From Gammaproteobacteria bacterium (lineage in GTDB: Bacteria > Pseudomonadota > Gammaproteobacteria > Pseudomonadales > Azotimanducaceae), in the NCBI GenBank assembly GCA_009841615.1, contig VXLL01000035.1, positions 124,001 through 188,000 of the forward strand: a stretch of 64,000 nucleotides of DNA, read 5' to 3'. The notes beneath the pieces are model-generated. The model ran no database searches. It had not been told where the DNA came from and saw only the letters and a list, made by a program, of their open reading frames with translations. Below, in pieces: positions 1 to 7,936 of this stretch (within the stretch, counting starts at the first letter, position 1; every line of letters begins with the position of its first letter). The position numbers and the translations under genes are program-made.

Positions 1-442
1 ATGTATTTGCTAGGTCATTACCAAACGCGACAACGGAATCTTGAGTTACTAGTTGTGTCGCTGTTTGTGGTTGGGTGTCCCCAAGATCAAACGACGCGTG
101 CAGATCACTTATCAAATCGATACCAATCAGCGGAATCGCGCGGCCAGCAATCTCCAGATTTCCTTCAATCACCGGTACTACTCCGACTATTTCTGGGAGG
201 TCACCAGCTCGCCATCGTTCCCGAAATGTGAAGTATGAACTTTCGTGATTGTCGGTAAATGGAACAATGTAGTGATACGCAGACTGGGGCTGTCCTTCTG
301 CAAACTCATGCACTAGAGTGTGGTTTGTCACATGTACCACGGTAATTGCGAACAGTGCAAGCACTAGATTGACGAGCAATGCAATCATTACTAAAGGGCG
401 CGAAATTAGATCACGCCACTGGCTACGAACGAGATATTTCAA
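1..442 (-). CDS. ABC transporter permease, N-terminal part (cut by left edge)
   Basis: The frame is open from a TTG at 442 to the left edge, about 147 codons with no stop. The protein begins LKYLVRSQWRDLISRP, followed by one hydrophobic segment at about residues 18-38 and then a soluble extracytoplasmic stretch. This is the usual N-terminus of a MacB/FtsX-like permease. The TTG overlaps the TGA of the ATPase gene as TTGA, so translation is probably coupled and the two proteins form one exporter. No ATG lies near, and the TTG start is my choice from this overlap. The substrate cannot be told. The transporter family is fairly sure from the pairing; the subfamily is inference. Confidence 0.72.
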   Translation of the reverse strand, partial: MKYLVRSQWRDLISRPLVMIALLVNLVLALFAITVVHVTNHTLVHEFAEGQPQSAYHYIVPFTDNHESSYFTFRERWRAGDLPEIVGVVPVIEGNLEIAGRAIPLIGIDLISDLHASFDLGDTQPQTATQLVTQDSVVAFGNDLANT

Positions 443-1101
443 GTTAACTGAATTGTGCGCGCAACGTATGCACTAACGTCATCGCTGTGTGTTGCGACCA
501 CAAGATTTGTACCCAATCTTTCGTGCTCGTCCCAAAGCAATTTAAAGACTTCGGCAGAATTCCCTCCATCTAAGTTTCCTGTGGGTTCGTCGGCAAACAG
601 GAATTGAGGTTCGTGCGCGACTGCTCGAGCGATCGCCGCTCGTTGTTGTTCACCTCCCGAAAGTTGAGCAGGGAAGGCGTTCAAAAGAGCACTCAACCCT
701 AATTGTTGAAGTCGATCTAGTGCCCGTTCGCGTAAGTGTTCTCTTTTCGTTAATGCGAGTGGTAACAATACGTTTTCTTGTACTGTTAGTGTGGGTACGA
801 GATTGAAAAACTGGTACACAAACCCAACGTGGTCTCTTCGAAACCGTAACAGTTCGCCCGCCTTTAGTAGATTCAAAGAAGTTGGCACCGAAGAGTCTTT
901 TAGGTGGACCGTGATTTCACCCTTGTCTGGTCGGATCAGACCCGCAATCAATTTCAGAAGTGTGGTTTTCCCCACTCCACTGGGTCCTCGGATTACAGTG
1001 GCTTGGTGCGGTTCGATCTTGAAAGAGACATCGTCAATTACCCACCGTTCTCCCTTCCCATCGGGAAACTTTTTACCAACGCCCTGGACATGAATTACCA
1101 C
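439..1101 (-). CDS. ABC transporter ATP-binding protein (LolD/MacB-type)
   Basis: This 220-residue protein is the ATPase of an ABC exporter, working at the inner face of the membrane with the permease encoded just downstream. It has Walker A GPSGVGKTT, the Q-loop region FVYQFFNLVP, the signature LSGGEQQR, Walker B FLFADEPT and the switch histidine in ATHS. The frame stays open to a GTG at 1254, but that start would add about 50 unrelated residues lying over the NUDIX gene. I therefore chose the GTG at 1101, which overlaps the NUDIX stop by 7 bases and gives the normal family length. LSGGEQQRAAIARA and the DEPTGNLD form are typical of LolD/MacB/FtsE-type exporters. The cargo is unknown. Confidence 0.9.
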   Translation of the reverse strand: MVIHVQGVGKKFPDGKGERWVIDDVSFKIEPHQATVIRGPSGVGKTTLLKLIAGLIRPDKGEITVHLKDSSVPTSLNLLKAGELLRFRRDHVGFVYQFFNLVPTLTVQENVLLPLALTKREHLRERALDRLQQLGLSALLNAFPAQLSGGEQQRAAIARAVAHEPQFLFADEPTGNLDGGNSAEVFKLLWDEHERLGTNLVVATHSDDVSAYVARTIQLT

Positions 1102-1913
1102 TGATCGAGAAAGGGTTGCATCCCTTGAAGTTGCTTTCCCGGACGGACCGGAATCTTGTGATAGCCCGTTCGAACGTGTTCGATGAGATCTTGCGCATCG
1201 GTATAGTTCGAGATCATGCGTAGTGTCGTCAGAGTCGGCAGGATCATTCGCCACTCTTTGGTTTTAAATTTTTCAAGCGCTGCGTCAGGACGTACCCAAC
1301 ATGCGGAGACTGCTTCAGCTGTGAGAGCGTCAGCTTGTTGTCCTGACGGTAATTTGGCGAGAAAAAATCTCGTATTGAATCTTGCAGGAGCAAGCTCCGG
1401 TGTGATCCAATGGCTGAAGTAGTGAACTTCGTCAGTCGCTAGAGTGAGCTGGTGTTCTTGGAGTATGAATTGGAATTCTCCTGAAGAATTCGATACCCTC
1501 TGAGCCCACTCTCTCAGTCTTAGTCGCTCCTTTTCAGTTTGTACAGTGAGAATCTCATCGTTTTGCCGCGCGAAGATAACTCCGCATTCTTCGAAACATT
1601 CTCGAATCGCGCATACCCAAAAGCGCAATCCATTATCTGTCACGCTCAGTAATTGCGAAGCTCTAGTGTCTGACAACAAGGGACAGCACGGTGCTAATAC
1701 AGAGTCTGAAGGATCGATTTTGCCTCCAGGAAATACATGAAGCTTCGGGAATGCACCTTCCGCAGGACGTTCGATCATGAACACTTCGTATCCCGTGGGT
1801 TGGTCTCTAATTAGTACCATAGTCGCCGCTAGGAGCGGTTCAACGATTGAGTTGTCGGTCGTACGTTCTTCCGTGAGAGAGGTGCGCTTGCTAGTCGGTC
1901 CGTTCGACATCAT
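1095..1913 (-). CDS. NUDIX hydrolase, NUDT19-like
   Basis: The 272-residue protein has a split NUDIX box: FPGGKIDPSD near residue 63, then about 40 inserted residues, then RECFEECGVI near residue 105. The long insertion between the glycine part and the REUXEE part is known from the NUDT19 branch, whose members hydrolyse CoA derivatives and related nucleoside diphosphates. The glutamates that bind the metal are present. It overlaps the end of the exonuclease gene by 23 bases and the ATPase gene by 7, so all belong to one minus-strand transcription unit. Substrate specificity is inferred only from architecture. Confidence 0.8.
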   Translation of the reverse strand: MMSNGPTSKRTSLTEERTTDNSIVEPLLAATMVLIRDQPTGYEVFMIERPAEGAFPKLHVFPGGKIDPSDSVLAPCCPLLSDTRASQLLSVTDNGLRFWVCAIRECFEECGVIFARQNDEILTVQTEKERLRLREWAQRVSNSSGEFQFILQEHQLTLATDEVHYFSHWITPELAPARFNTRFFLAKLPSGQQADALTAEAVSACWVRPDAALEKFKTKEWRMILPTLTTLRMISNYTDAQDLIEHVRTGYHKIPVRPGKQLQGMQPFLDQW

Positions 1914-3375
1914 ATTGGGTCGCTAGCTGCTGAAGGTATTCTTGAAACTCTTGCAATGCTAGAGTCTCCTTTAAACTGGTTTCTTGTTTGATTAATTCCT
2001 TTGTAGACTCTTGCATTTCAAATAGATTTCTATCTGTGCGGACTAGTTGTTGTTGCACAAATCGGTGATAGCCCTCCAATTCTGTTTTGGTAAGCTGCTG
2101 CGGGGCAATCTTGGTTTTCAGGCGGGCGTAGAGTTCGCGTAGCCGAGGATCTTCAAAATGCGCCATCGACCACGCCCTGCCGTTTGTCAACTCCTTCCAA
2201 AAGTTCGCGCACGTTATCCGATCGTTATCTGAAATAAAGTCATCGTAAAGTGCTTCCTCAGCGATTTTTGGTTGGCTGACTTGCTCGCGTGCTCCAAAAA
2301 TCGTTCGTAGTTTCTTTGGAAGATCGGTTGCTGCTAGCACTCGTCTCGAATTTCTTTCAATTCTGTCCAGATCAATGCTGAGCCTTTTAATGTTTTCTGG
2401 TCGCAGGGCTTTGAGTACTACAACCATAGGAGCTTGGTTGATGGCGACTACGTTGACATTGAGTCGCTCTTCTGGTTCGACTTTTTCGTCGGTGTCAGAG
2501 CGTTCGAACAGTAGCCTAGCTAGTTCATCTGCGCTGGAAGAAAACATCAAGTCGATGTTACTTCCTAAATCAACAACGATAACCCGATTAAACATATCGG
2601 GATGTCGCGTAATGGGTAAGACAGGTGCAATGCTGTAACGAGCATTGCCATACTTGGGAGACACGTGCAGGATAGCCTGTCGAGCGTTTGGGTCTAACAA
2701 ATTTTTCGCGGTACCTTGTTTTCGTAGAGTGTAGGCGTATTTCCAGAGTTTTGGTTGTGCAGCTTTAACTCTGCGTGCTAACTCGAGAGTCATTTTCACA
2801 TCGGCTAACGCGTCGTGTGCGTCTTCAATTGGTATACCGTTAGCCGACGCCAGATTCCCTAAAGCAAACGATGGAACGCCATCAATGACTGGCCACTCCA
2901 ATCCTTCGGGGCGTAAAGCACCTGTCAGTCTTACGATGTTGAGAAAATCTAATCGGCTGTTTTCCCGCTTGTGTTCGTGTTCGTACGGTGGTAGAAGATT
3001 CCGATACATCCCAAAACGAACAAAGTTGTCATCAAACGATATGTTGTTATACCCTATGATGCAGGTGTTTGCCCTACTGAGCTCTTGTCTCAATTTACTA
3101 AATAGTTCATACTCGGGAATGCCTTGTTCCGCCAGGGTTGCTGGTCGAATCTTAGTAATCTGAAATGACTCAGCGGTTGGCACGATCTCGGGAGGCAGTT
3201 GGACGTAAGCACTCAGTGGTTCCCCGAGTGGTTTTAGATTTAGATCAGTGCGTTGTCCAGCGAACTGAATGATTCGATCATAACTGCTTCGCAGTCCTGT
3301 GGTCTCAGTATCGTACCAATAAAATGACGGTTTCCTTCGAGTGGAATAGGCTTTACGTATGGTGGTAGATGGCAT
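1891..3375 (-). CDS. sbcB: Exodeoxyribonuclease I
   Basis: This protein degrades single-stranded DNA 3' to 5' in recombination and mismatch repair. The DEDD exonuclease motifs are present: YDTETTG near the N-terminus, YNNISFDD near residue 125 and DAHDALADV near residue 185. The sequence follows E. coli ExoI closely in LRPEG, PSF and KANGI-like stretches, and the C-terminal ExoI region is present. I start at the ATG at 3375, giving 494 residues, close to the family length. A TTG at 3432 is possible but would lie deeper inside the divergent transporter gene. Even the chosen start overlaps that gene's start by 7 bases. Confidence 0.93.
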   Translation of the reverse strand: MPSTTIRKAYSTRRKPSFYWYDTETTGLRSSYDRIIQFAGQRTDLNLKPLGEPLSAYVQLPPEIVPTAESFQITKIRPATLAEQGIPEYELFSKLRQELSRANTCIIGYNNISFDDNFVRFGMYRNLLPPYEHEHKRENSRLDFLNIVRLTGALRPEGLEWPVIDGVPSFALGNLASANGIPIEDAHDALADVKMTLELARRVKAAQPKLWKYAYTLRKQGTAKNLLDPNARQAILHVSPKYGNARYSIAPVLPITRHPDMFNRVIVVDLGSNIDLMFSSSADELARLLFERSDTDEKVEPEERLNVNVVAINQAPMVVVLKALRPENIKRLSIDLDRIERNSRRVLAATDLPKKLRTIFGAREQVSQPKIAEEALYDDFISDNDRITCANFWKELTNGRAWSMAHFEDPRLRELYARLKTKIAPQQLTKTELEGYHRFVQQQLVRTDRNLFEMQESTKELIKQETSLKETLALQEFQEYLQQLATQYDVERTD

Positions 3376-4766
3376 TAGTTGATCAAAGAGTCGGACTGAC
3401 TCTTGGTCCGTTGCTTGCGGTAGTAGTAGCAATTCTAATGTGGTGGGGTGGATTACCGACGGCCGCCTGGATTACTGGAAGTGTCACTACACTTGTAGTG
3501 GTATGGTGGATGCTAGAACCCATTCCCATTCCAGTGACGTCACTTATTCCACTCTTTGCATTCCCACTGTTTGGGGTAATTGAAATCGATGATGTAAGGG
3601 CAGCTTACGGCCATCCCTTGATCTTGTTGTTGCTAGGTGGTTTCATTCTCTCAACCGCAATGGCGAAGAGTGGCCTACATAAAAGACTAGCATTCGTGAT
3701 GTTAAGAATATTTGGTGCTACCAGTGGTCGTCGCTTAGTTCTAGGTTTCATGGCGACGGCTGCAATTTTGTCAATGTGGATGAGTAACACCGCGACCACG
3801 TTGATGCTTCTTCCGGTCGCGCTGGCGATCTTGGATCGAATTAATGAGCCACGGCTAGTTGCACCTTTGTTGTTGGGCACGGCGCATGCAGCTAGTGTCG
3901 GTGGCATCGGAACTCCGATCGGCACGCCGCCGAACGTGGTTTTTCTTGGTGTTTACTCTCAGACAACCGGTACTGAAATAGGGTTCTTTGAGTGGATGAC
4001 GTGGGGAGTTCCTGTGGTCATATTGACCGTACCGTTGTTAGCTCTCTGGTTGACAAGACATGTAAATTACAAGACTCAGATCGAGCTACCAAAAGTCGGC
4101 AAATGGACTCGAGCAGAAATATTAGTTCTGGCAGTATTTACATTAACTGCGTTACTTTGGGTGACTCGTAAACTACCGGAACCGTTCGAAGGTTGGTCGT
4201 TCATATTTGGAGAATTTTTTAGTGGTGCGACAAGCGATTACATGGCCGCGTTTTTTGCTATTGTCCTACTATTTCTGATTCCCGATGGTAAGGGTGGAAA
4301 ATTACTTGACTGGGAAACGGCAACAACGATTCCTTGGGGAATGTTGATTCTCTTCGGTGCAGGACTCAGTATAGCAACAGCCTTCACTAGTTCGGGATTG
4401 AGCAAAGATCTCGCCACAGAGCTCCAAGCACTCGAAGTTCTACCGGTCATCGTGGTTGTAATAATCATATGTATCGGAGTCACTTTTCTTACCGAGGCGA
4501 CGAGTAACACCGCGACTACAACTTTGTTACTTCCCATCCTTGGAGCGACCGCGGTTGCATTGGCCGTAGATCCAAAGTATTTAATGGTCCCAGCGACGAT
4601 GAGTGCAAGTTGTGCATTCATGTTGCCTGTAGCGACGCCTCCGAACGTGGTCGTATTTTCTAGTGGTAGATTCCCCATAGAAAAAATGGCACAAGAAGGG
4701 TTTGTGTTGAACTTGATCGGAGCCGCTGTGATCTCGACGATGTGCTTTTTCTACTTCGGGCTTTGA
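3369..4766 (+). CDS. DASS/SLC13-family anion:sodium symporter
   Basis: This 465-residue integral membrane protein takes up divalent anions such as dicarboxylates, probably coupled to sodium. Both copies of the SNT signature are visible: SNTATTLMLLPVAL near residue 138 and TSNTATTTLLLPIL near residue 379. The substrate-site motifs GGIGTPIGTPPNVVF and VATPPNVVVFSSG follow them. About eleven or more hydrophobic segments span the protein. The ATG at 3369 is preceded by a purine-rich GGTGGTAG and puts the first membrane segment right after the start. The start region overlaps that of the divergent exonuclease gene. Family assignment is firm; whether the substrate is succinate, malate or sulfate cannot be decided. 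Confidence 0.92.
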   Translation: MALVDQRVGLTLGPLLAVVVAILMWWGGLPTAAWITGSVTTLVVVWWMLEPIPIPVTSLIPLFAFPLFGVIEIDDVRAAYGHPLILLLLGGFILSTAMAKSGLHKRLAFVMLRIFGATSGRRLVLGFMATAAILSMWMSNTATTLMLLPVALAILDRINEPRLVAPLLLGTAHAASVGGIGTPIGTPPNVVFLGVYSQTTGTEIGFFEWMTWGVPVVILTVPLLALWLTRHVNYKTQIELPKVGKWTRAEILVLAVFTLTALLWVTRKLPEPFEGWSFIFGEFFSGATSDYMAAFFAIVLLFLIPDGKGGKLLDWETATTIPWGMLILFGAGLSIATAFTSSGLSKDLATELQALEVLPVIVVVIIICIGVTFLTEATSNTATTTLLLPILGATAVALAVDPKYLMVPATMSASCAFMLPVATPPNVVVFSSGRFPIEKMAQEGFVLNLIGAAVISTMCFFYFGL

Positions 4767-4796
4767 TCACCCCCGAGTTCTTGATCGTCATTTAAC

Positions 4797-5642
4797 GTGC
4801 ACGCCCTGCGAGGAGTCGTTAGTTTTGCGATTCTGTTCTGTTATACGCTGGTAGGCTGCGTGACCGTTTATGTCCTAGCTCTCGCTCAGTTCCTCTGTCC
4901 CGTACCTAGCTGGAGAAAGCAAATACGTGGCGCGAACGACGGTGTAGTCACAGCATGGGTTTTTCTCAACGAAAAGATGTGCCAACTGTTGCGTTGGATT
5001 AGAATTGAGTTGACACTACCTGACACTTTACCAACGCGCAAAGAATGGTGGATCATCGCCAGTAACCATCAGAGCTGGGCGGACATCGTGATCTTGGAGA
5101 TCGTGTTCCGGACATTGGCACCACCCATTAAATTCTTCACAAAACGCGAATTAATTTGGGTACCGTTTCTTGGCTTCGGTTTATGGTTGTTGCGATTTCC
5201 CTACGTGCGACGCGGCAAGCGCGAGAAAGGACAGTCGCGACAACAAGCACAACAAAAAAATCGCCAAGAATTAAAACGCGCAGCACAACAGTTTCACGAA
5301 CGACCGATCTCGCTTTTATTGTTCTTGGAGGGTACTAGGTACACCCCAATAAAACACACCCAACAACGTCCCTTGTACCAACACTTATTGCGTCCCAAAC
5401 TGGGAGGCTTGGCATTCAGTTTGGAAGCGCTAGATGGCGAAGTCGACCGAATCGTCAACGTCACCGTCAACTATGAAGGTGCGGTTCCGGGATTTTGGCA
5501 ATTTTTATGCGGACGGTGCAGGCAAGTGACCGTTCGTGTCGAAACTATCCCTCTTACTGCTAGTTTCAATCAGAATTTGAAAAAAGAAGTTTTGAAACTA
5601 TGGGAAAGAAAAGACCGAGTACTGACAACAATGCGTTCGTGA
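4797..5642 (+). CDS. Lysophospholipid acyltransferase family protein (YihG-like)
   Basis: The 281-residue protein belongs to the PlsC-type acyltransferases that move acyl chains onto lysophospholipids at the inner membrane. It starts with one hydrophobic segment (about residues 3-28), followed by the catalytic NHQSWADIVIL block (HX4D) near residue 90, a KRELIWVPFLGFG block near residue 115 and FLEGTR near residue 176. The order and wording match the YihG/YihD-neighbour branch of PlsC homologues. The start is a GTG 30 bases after the transporter stop, with no clear ribosome-binding site. It ends 13 bases from a convergent gene. Confidence 0.85.
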   Translation: MHALRGVVSFAILFCYTLVGCVTVYVLALAQFLCPVPSWRKQIRGANDGVVTAWVFLNEKMCQLLRWIRIELTLPDTLPTRKEWWIIASNHQSWADIVILEIVFRTLAPPIKFFTKRELIWVPFLGFGLWLLRFPYVRRGKREKGQSRQQAQQKNRQELKRAAQQFHERPISLLLFLEGTRYTPIKHTQQRPLYQHLLRPKLGGLAFSLEALDGEVDRIVNVTVNYEGAVPGFWQFLCGRCRQVTVRVETIPLTASFNQNLKKEVLKLWERKDRVLTTMRS

Positions 5643-5645
5643 GTT

Positions 5646-5685
5646 GAATTCAGTGCTACTCTGTTCGAGACTCTGAACTGAATTC
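5646..5685. terminator. Inverted repeat between convergent genes
   Basis: GAATTCAGT at 5646-5654 pairs perfectly with ACTGAATTC at 5677-5685, giving a 9-bp stem and a 22-base loop. It sits where the acyltransferase gene and the facing small gene end, partly inside the latter's last codons. It could end transcription from both sides, but there is no long T-run on either strand. Confidence 0.3.
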
Positions 5686-6048
5686 TTTGTTTATGTGGTA
5701 AGCTCTTCCTTGCAAATTTCTTGTAGCTTGGAAGTGGTTTTTGAGTTCCTGTTCGGTGGGTGTGTCACTACCACAAGCCACAACAAGTTCGTTGAAATCA
5801 CGCTCAATCTTTTCTAAAACAGTTTTCAAAGGCGACTCACGGTCAAGTGAAGTAACCGTGTTGTGGTCGTAAAAGGCGATGTGGTAGTGAGGGACGTTGC
5901 GAAAGCAGTCGAAGCGCGCGAGTTCCTTGGTTTTACCCCGTACGGGACCGAAGAGTCGAATGGTTACTCCTTCATCTCCTGCAAGTTTTCTGTACTTCAC
6001 GTTCCAGTGAAATCTTCCATTGTTAATTTGTTCTTCGGGAGTGTCCAT
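5656..6048 (-). CDS. Conserved-looking hypothetical protein
   Basis: This is a 130-residue soluble protein that I cannot place in a named family with confidence. It contains a compact beta-rich stretch reading RFHWNVKYRK, GVTIRLFGPV and LARFDCFRNVPHYHIAFYDHN, followed by a helical C-terminal half. The histidine cluster PHYH is notable and could bind a metal or act in catalysis, but that is speculation. There is no signal peptide or membrane segment. The ATG at 6048 is 24 bases after the preceding minus-strand gene ends (6073), so the two are probably co-transcribed. Confidence 0.7.
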   Translation of the reverse strand: MDTPEEQINNGRFHWNVKYRKLAGDEGVTIRLFGPVRGKTKELARFDCFRNVPHYHIAFYDHNTVTSLDRESPLKTVLEKIERDFNELVVACGSDTPTEQELKNHFQATRNLQGRAYHINKEFSSESRTE

Positions 6049-6072
6049 ATTCTTCAGTGATTGAGGTTTGGA

Positions 6073-6738
6073 TTAGTTACCAGTTTCTAATTTTTCTAGG
6101 CGTTTTCGAATGTCTAGTATAGAAGAATTCGTTTGCCTTCTAAAGGCATCTATCGAACCGATATCGTCGTCGTGACTATCTACGCTTAGTTTTAGCTGCT
6201 CAAGTAATGCTTTGGTTGTTTGTGCGGTCGTATTGAAATCATCCTTTAAATCACGTTGTTGCCCCACGATCTGCTGCAACGTATTCTCAATATCCGTCAG
6301 CGATCCTTGAATGGTATTAATTCGCACTTCCAATCCATCAATATCTTCCCGCATCTTCGCTATTACCGGTGTGTTTTCGTTAATCCAATCTTGGTGACGC
6401 TGGTACCCGGCCCAGACTTTCCTCGTTTCGCTCTCCCAAAACGAAATTTCCTCGTTCATGGTCTCGTCTGACTGACTAAGAGTTTCAGCACTAGCTGACA
6501 ACTGTGACTCCAGTGTGGCGATACGTTGGGCACTCTCCTGCAAAACCTCCGTGCGTTCATTTAGTACGGAATTTATTGACCAGACAAACCAGCCAAGTAG
6601 GATAAGAGCTGAAATGGTAAAGAGCACGAAAACAACTCGGCCGATACTGAATCCGGTACTTTGAGAACGAGGGTTTCTAGGACGACGCTCAACTCCAGGT
6701 GGCGCGCCCGAACTTGGTACTATGGGAAGGTCATTCAT
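6073..6738 (-). CDS. Single-pass membrane protein with coiled coil
   Basis: The 221-residue protein has a proline- and arginine-rich cytoplasmic N-terminus of about 28 residues and one membrane segment at about residues 31-50 (VVFVLFTISALILLGW). The rest is an almost continuous coiled coil with heptad-like hydrophobic spacing. This layout resembles periplasmic coiled-coil anchors and scaffold proteins, but there is no recognisable domain. It is followed by the small gene at 5656-6048. The function is unknown. Confidence 0.75.
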   Translation of the reverse strand: MNDLPIVPSSGAPPGVERRPRNPRSQSTGFSIGRVVFVLFTISALILLGWFVWSINSVLNERTEVLQESAQRIATLESQLSASAETLSQSDETMNEEISFWESETRKVWAGYQRHQDWINENTPVIAKMREDIDGLEVRINTIQGSLTDIENTLQQIVGQQRDLKDDFNTTAQTTKALLEQLKLSVDSHDDDIGSIDAFRRQTNSSILDIRKRLEKLETGN

Positions 6739-6833
6739 CTAAAGCAGACTAGCTATGATTCAAATTTAAAAATTGTATCCACGGGACTAGTGTCGTAGCC
6801 CCTCGGAACCAGACCAATTCTGAGAATTTAGTG

Positions 6834-7526
6834 TTAGAGAAATATAAGTAGAACAAGTGTCATAGCTGTCAACACGATTCCGGATGCAATCACACCTTGT
6901 ACGCTCTTGATTAAGGGGTTCATTTTCCCAAATATGGCATTTAATTCTATGATCAAAATTATTGCGAGCAAAATGAACATCCCATAGGATTCTGCCGTGA
7001 CCCAGTCGCCGAAACCTCGGCCACCGTTTATGGTTGGAGGTGTGTGAGCGCTTGATACCATTGTCGCCAACATCGGTATAGAAAACAGAGTGTTTGTGCG
7101 GCTTGCGAGTAACGCGGCAGCTGCTGCACTTCCTTGATTAGGGTCCGCGGCACCACCATCTCGCAAACTTTCGTTCGATTTGATCACTATCTTTTGATTG
7201 GGCCAGATTATGAACCAAACGTTCGCAGCCATCAATGTGGCGACAACGACAGCTATTAGCGTGTCTTCAAAAAATCTATCCGTCGTCCAAACACTGTGTA
7301 ACAGATACAAACCTGTCAAGAACGTGAACAATGCGGCCCAACGGAACCACCACAATGCCGACGGGACTAGACCCGTAAATGCGCTGATCTTAGCTTCGTC
7401 TGAAGCCTTTGCTAAGTACCCACCCTGTACGAAATTGAAATAGTACAGTAAACCAATCCACGCAATACCAAATAGAATGTGGGCAAAGCGGGCAAAGTAT
7501 TCAATGACGAGTATGTCAAATTCCAT
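6834..7526 (-). CDS. Urate hydroxylase PuuD-like membrane protein
   Basis: This 230-residue protein has about six or seven hydrophobic segments and starts MEFDILVIEYFARFAHILFG, then IAWIGLLYYFNFVQ. This matches the membrane domain found at the N-terminus of PuuD-type urate hydroxylases. The cytochrome c domain of full PuuD is absent, so this is the membrane part only; many gammaproteobacteria have such stand-alone copies. I chose the ATG at 7526 because GGAG lies 7 bases upstream; a start at 7562 would add 12 polar residues before it. There are no purine-degradation genes next to it, so a role in urate oxidation is not shown. Confidence 0.68.
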   Translation of the reverse strand: MEFDILVIEYFARFAHILFGIAWIGLLYYFNFVQGGYLAKASDEAKISAFTGLVPSALWWFRWAALFTFLTGLYLLHSVWTTDRFFEDTLIAVVVATLMAANVWFIIWPNQKIVIKSNESLRDGGAADPNQGSAAAAALLASRTNTLFSIPMLATMVSSAHTPPTINGGRGFGDWVTAESYGMFILLAIILIIELNAIFGKMNPLIKSVQGVIASGIVLTAMTLVLLIFL

Positions 7527-7936
7527 CGTAATCTCCTCGTATTCTTTGCTGATTCGAGACAATCAATACCGACTGTTGCATTCGATTATGCAATTTAAGC
7601 AAGCAACATATGTCAATTGTAAAAGTTTTGGGTATTGACTCATTTTGTAAACAGGGGCATTACCTAGTTTTGATAGAGTCTTGCTCGCAACACAGATTCT
7701 TCCGAGGCATACATCGGACCGTTTCGAATGATCCTCGCTGATCTTGAACTCGTTAGTGTCTTTTCTCTGAGTTGTCGCATCTGCCCCTAATACTTGGCGA
7801 TAGGTTTAGAATAGTGACGTGTGCCGGTTCCGTACAAAATACCCTTTTTTATTCATACAACTTTATTCATCGAACTCGTACGAACGTCTGGTATGATTCT
7901 TGCTTTAAGAAAATACTCCGATAACCCCAAACTCCA
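7527..7936. promoter_or_regulatory. Divergent intergenic region upstream of the RND-ABC operon
   Basis: These 410 bases separate the PuuD-like gene from the fusion operon and must hold promoters for both. A TATGAT hexamer at 7892-7897 is a candidate -10 box for the fusion gene; I see no good -35 box at the right spacing. No gene, tRNA or strong hairpin was recognised. Confidence 0.35.

Noticed and set aside
1102-1254. Longer N-terminus for the ABC ATPase from a GTG at 1254
   Set aside because: It would overlap the NUDIX gene by about 160 bases and add residues foreign to the family.
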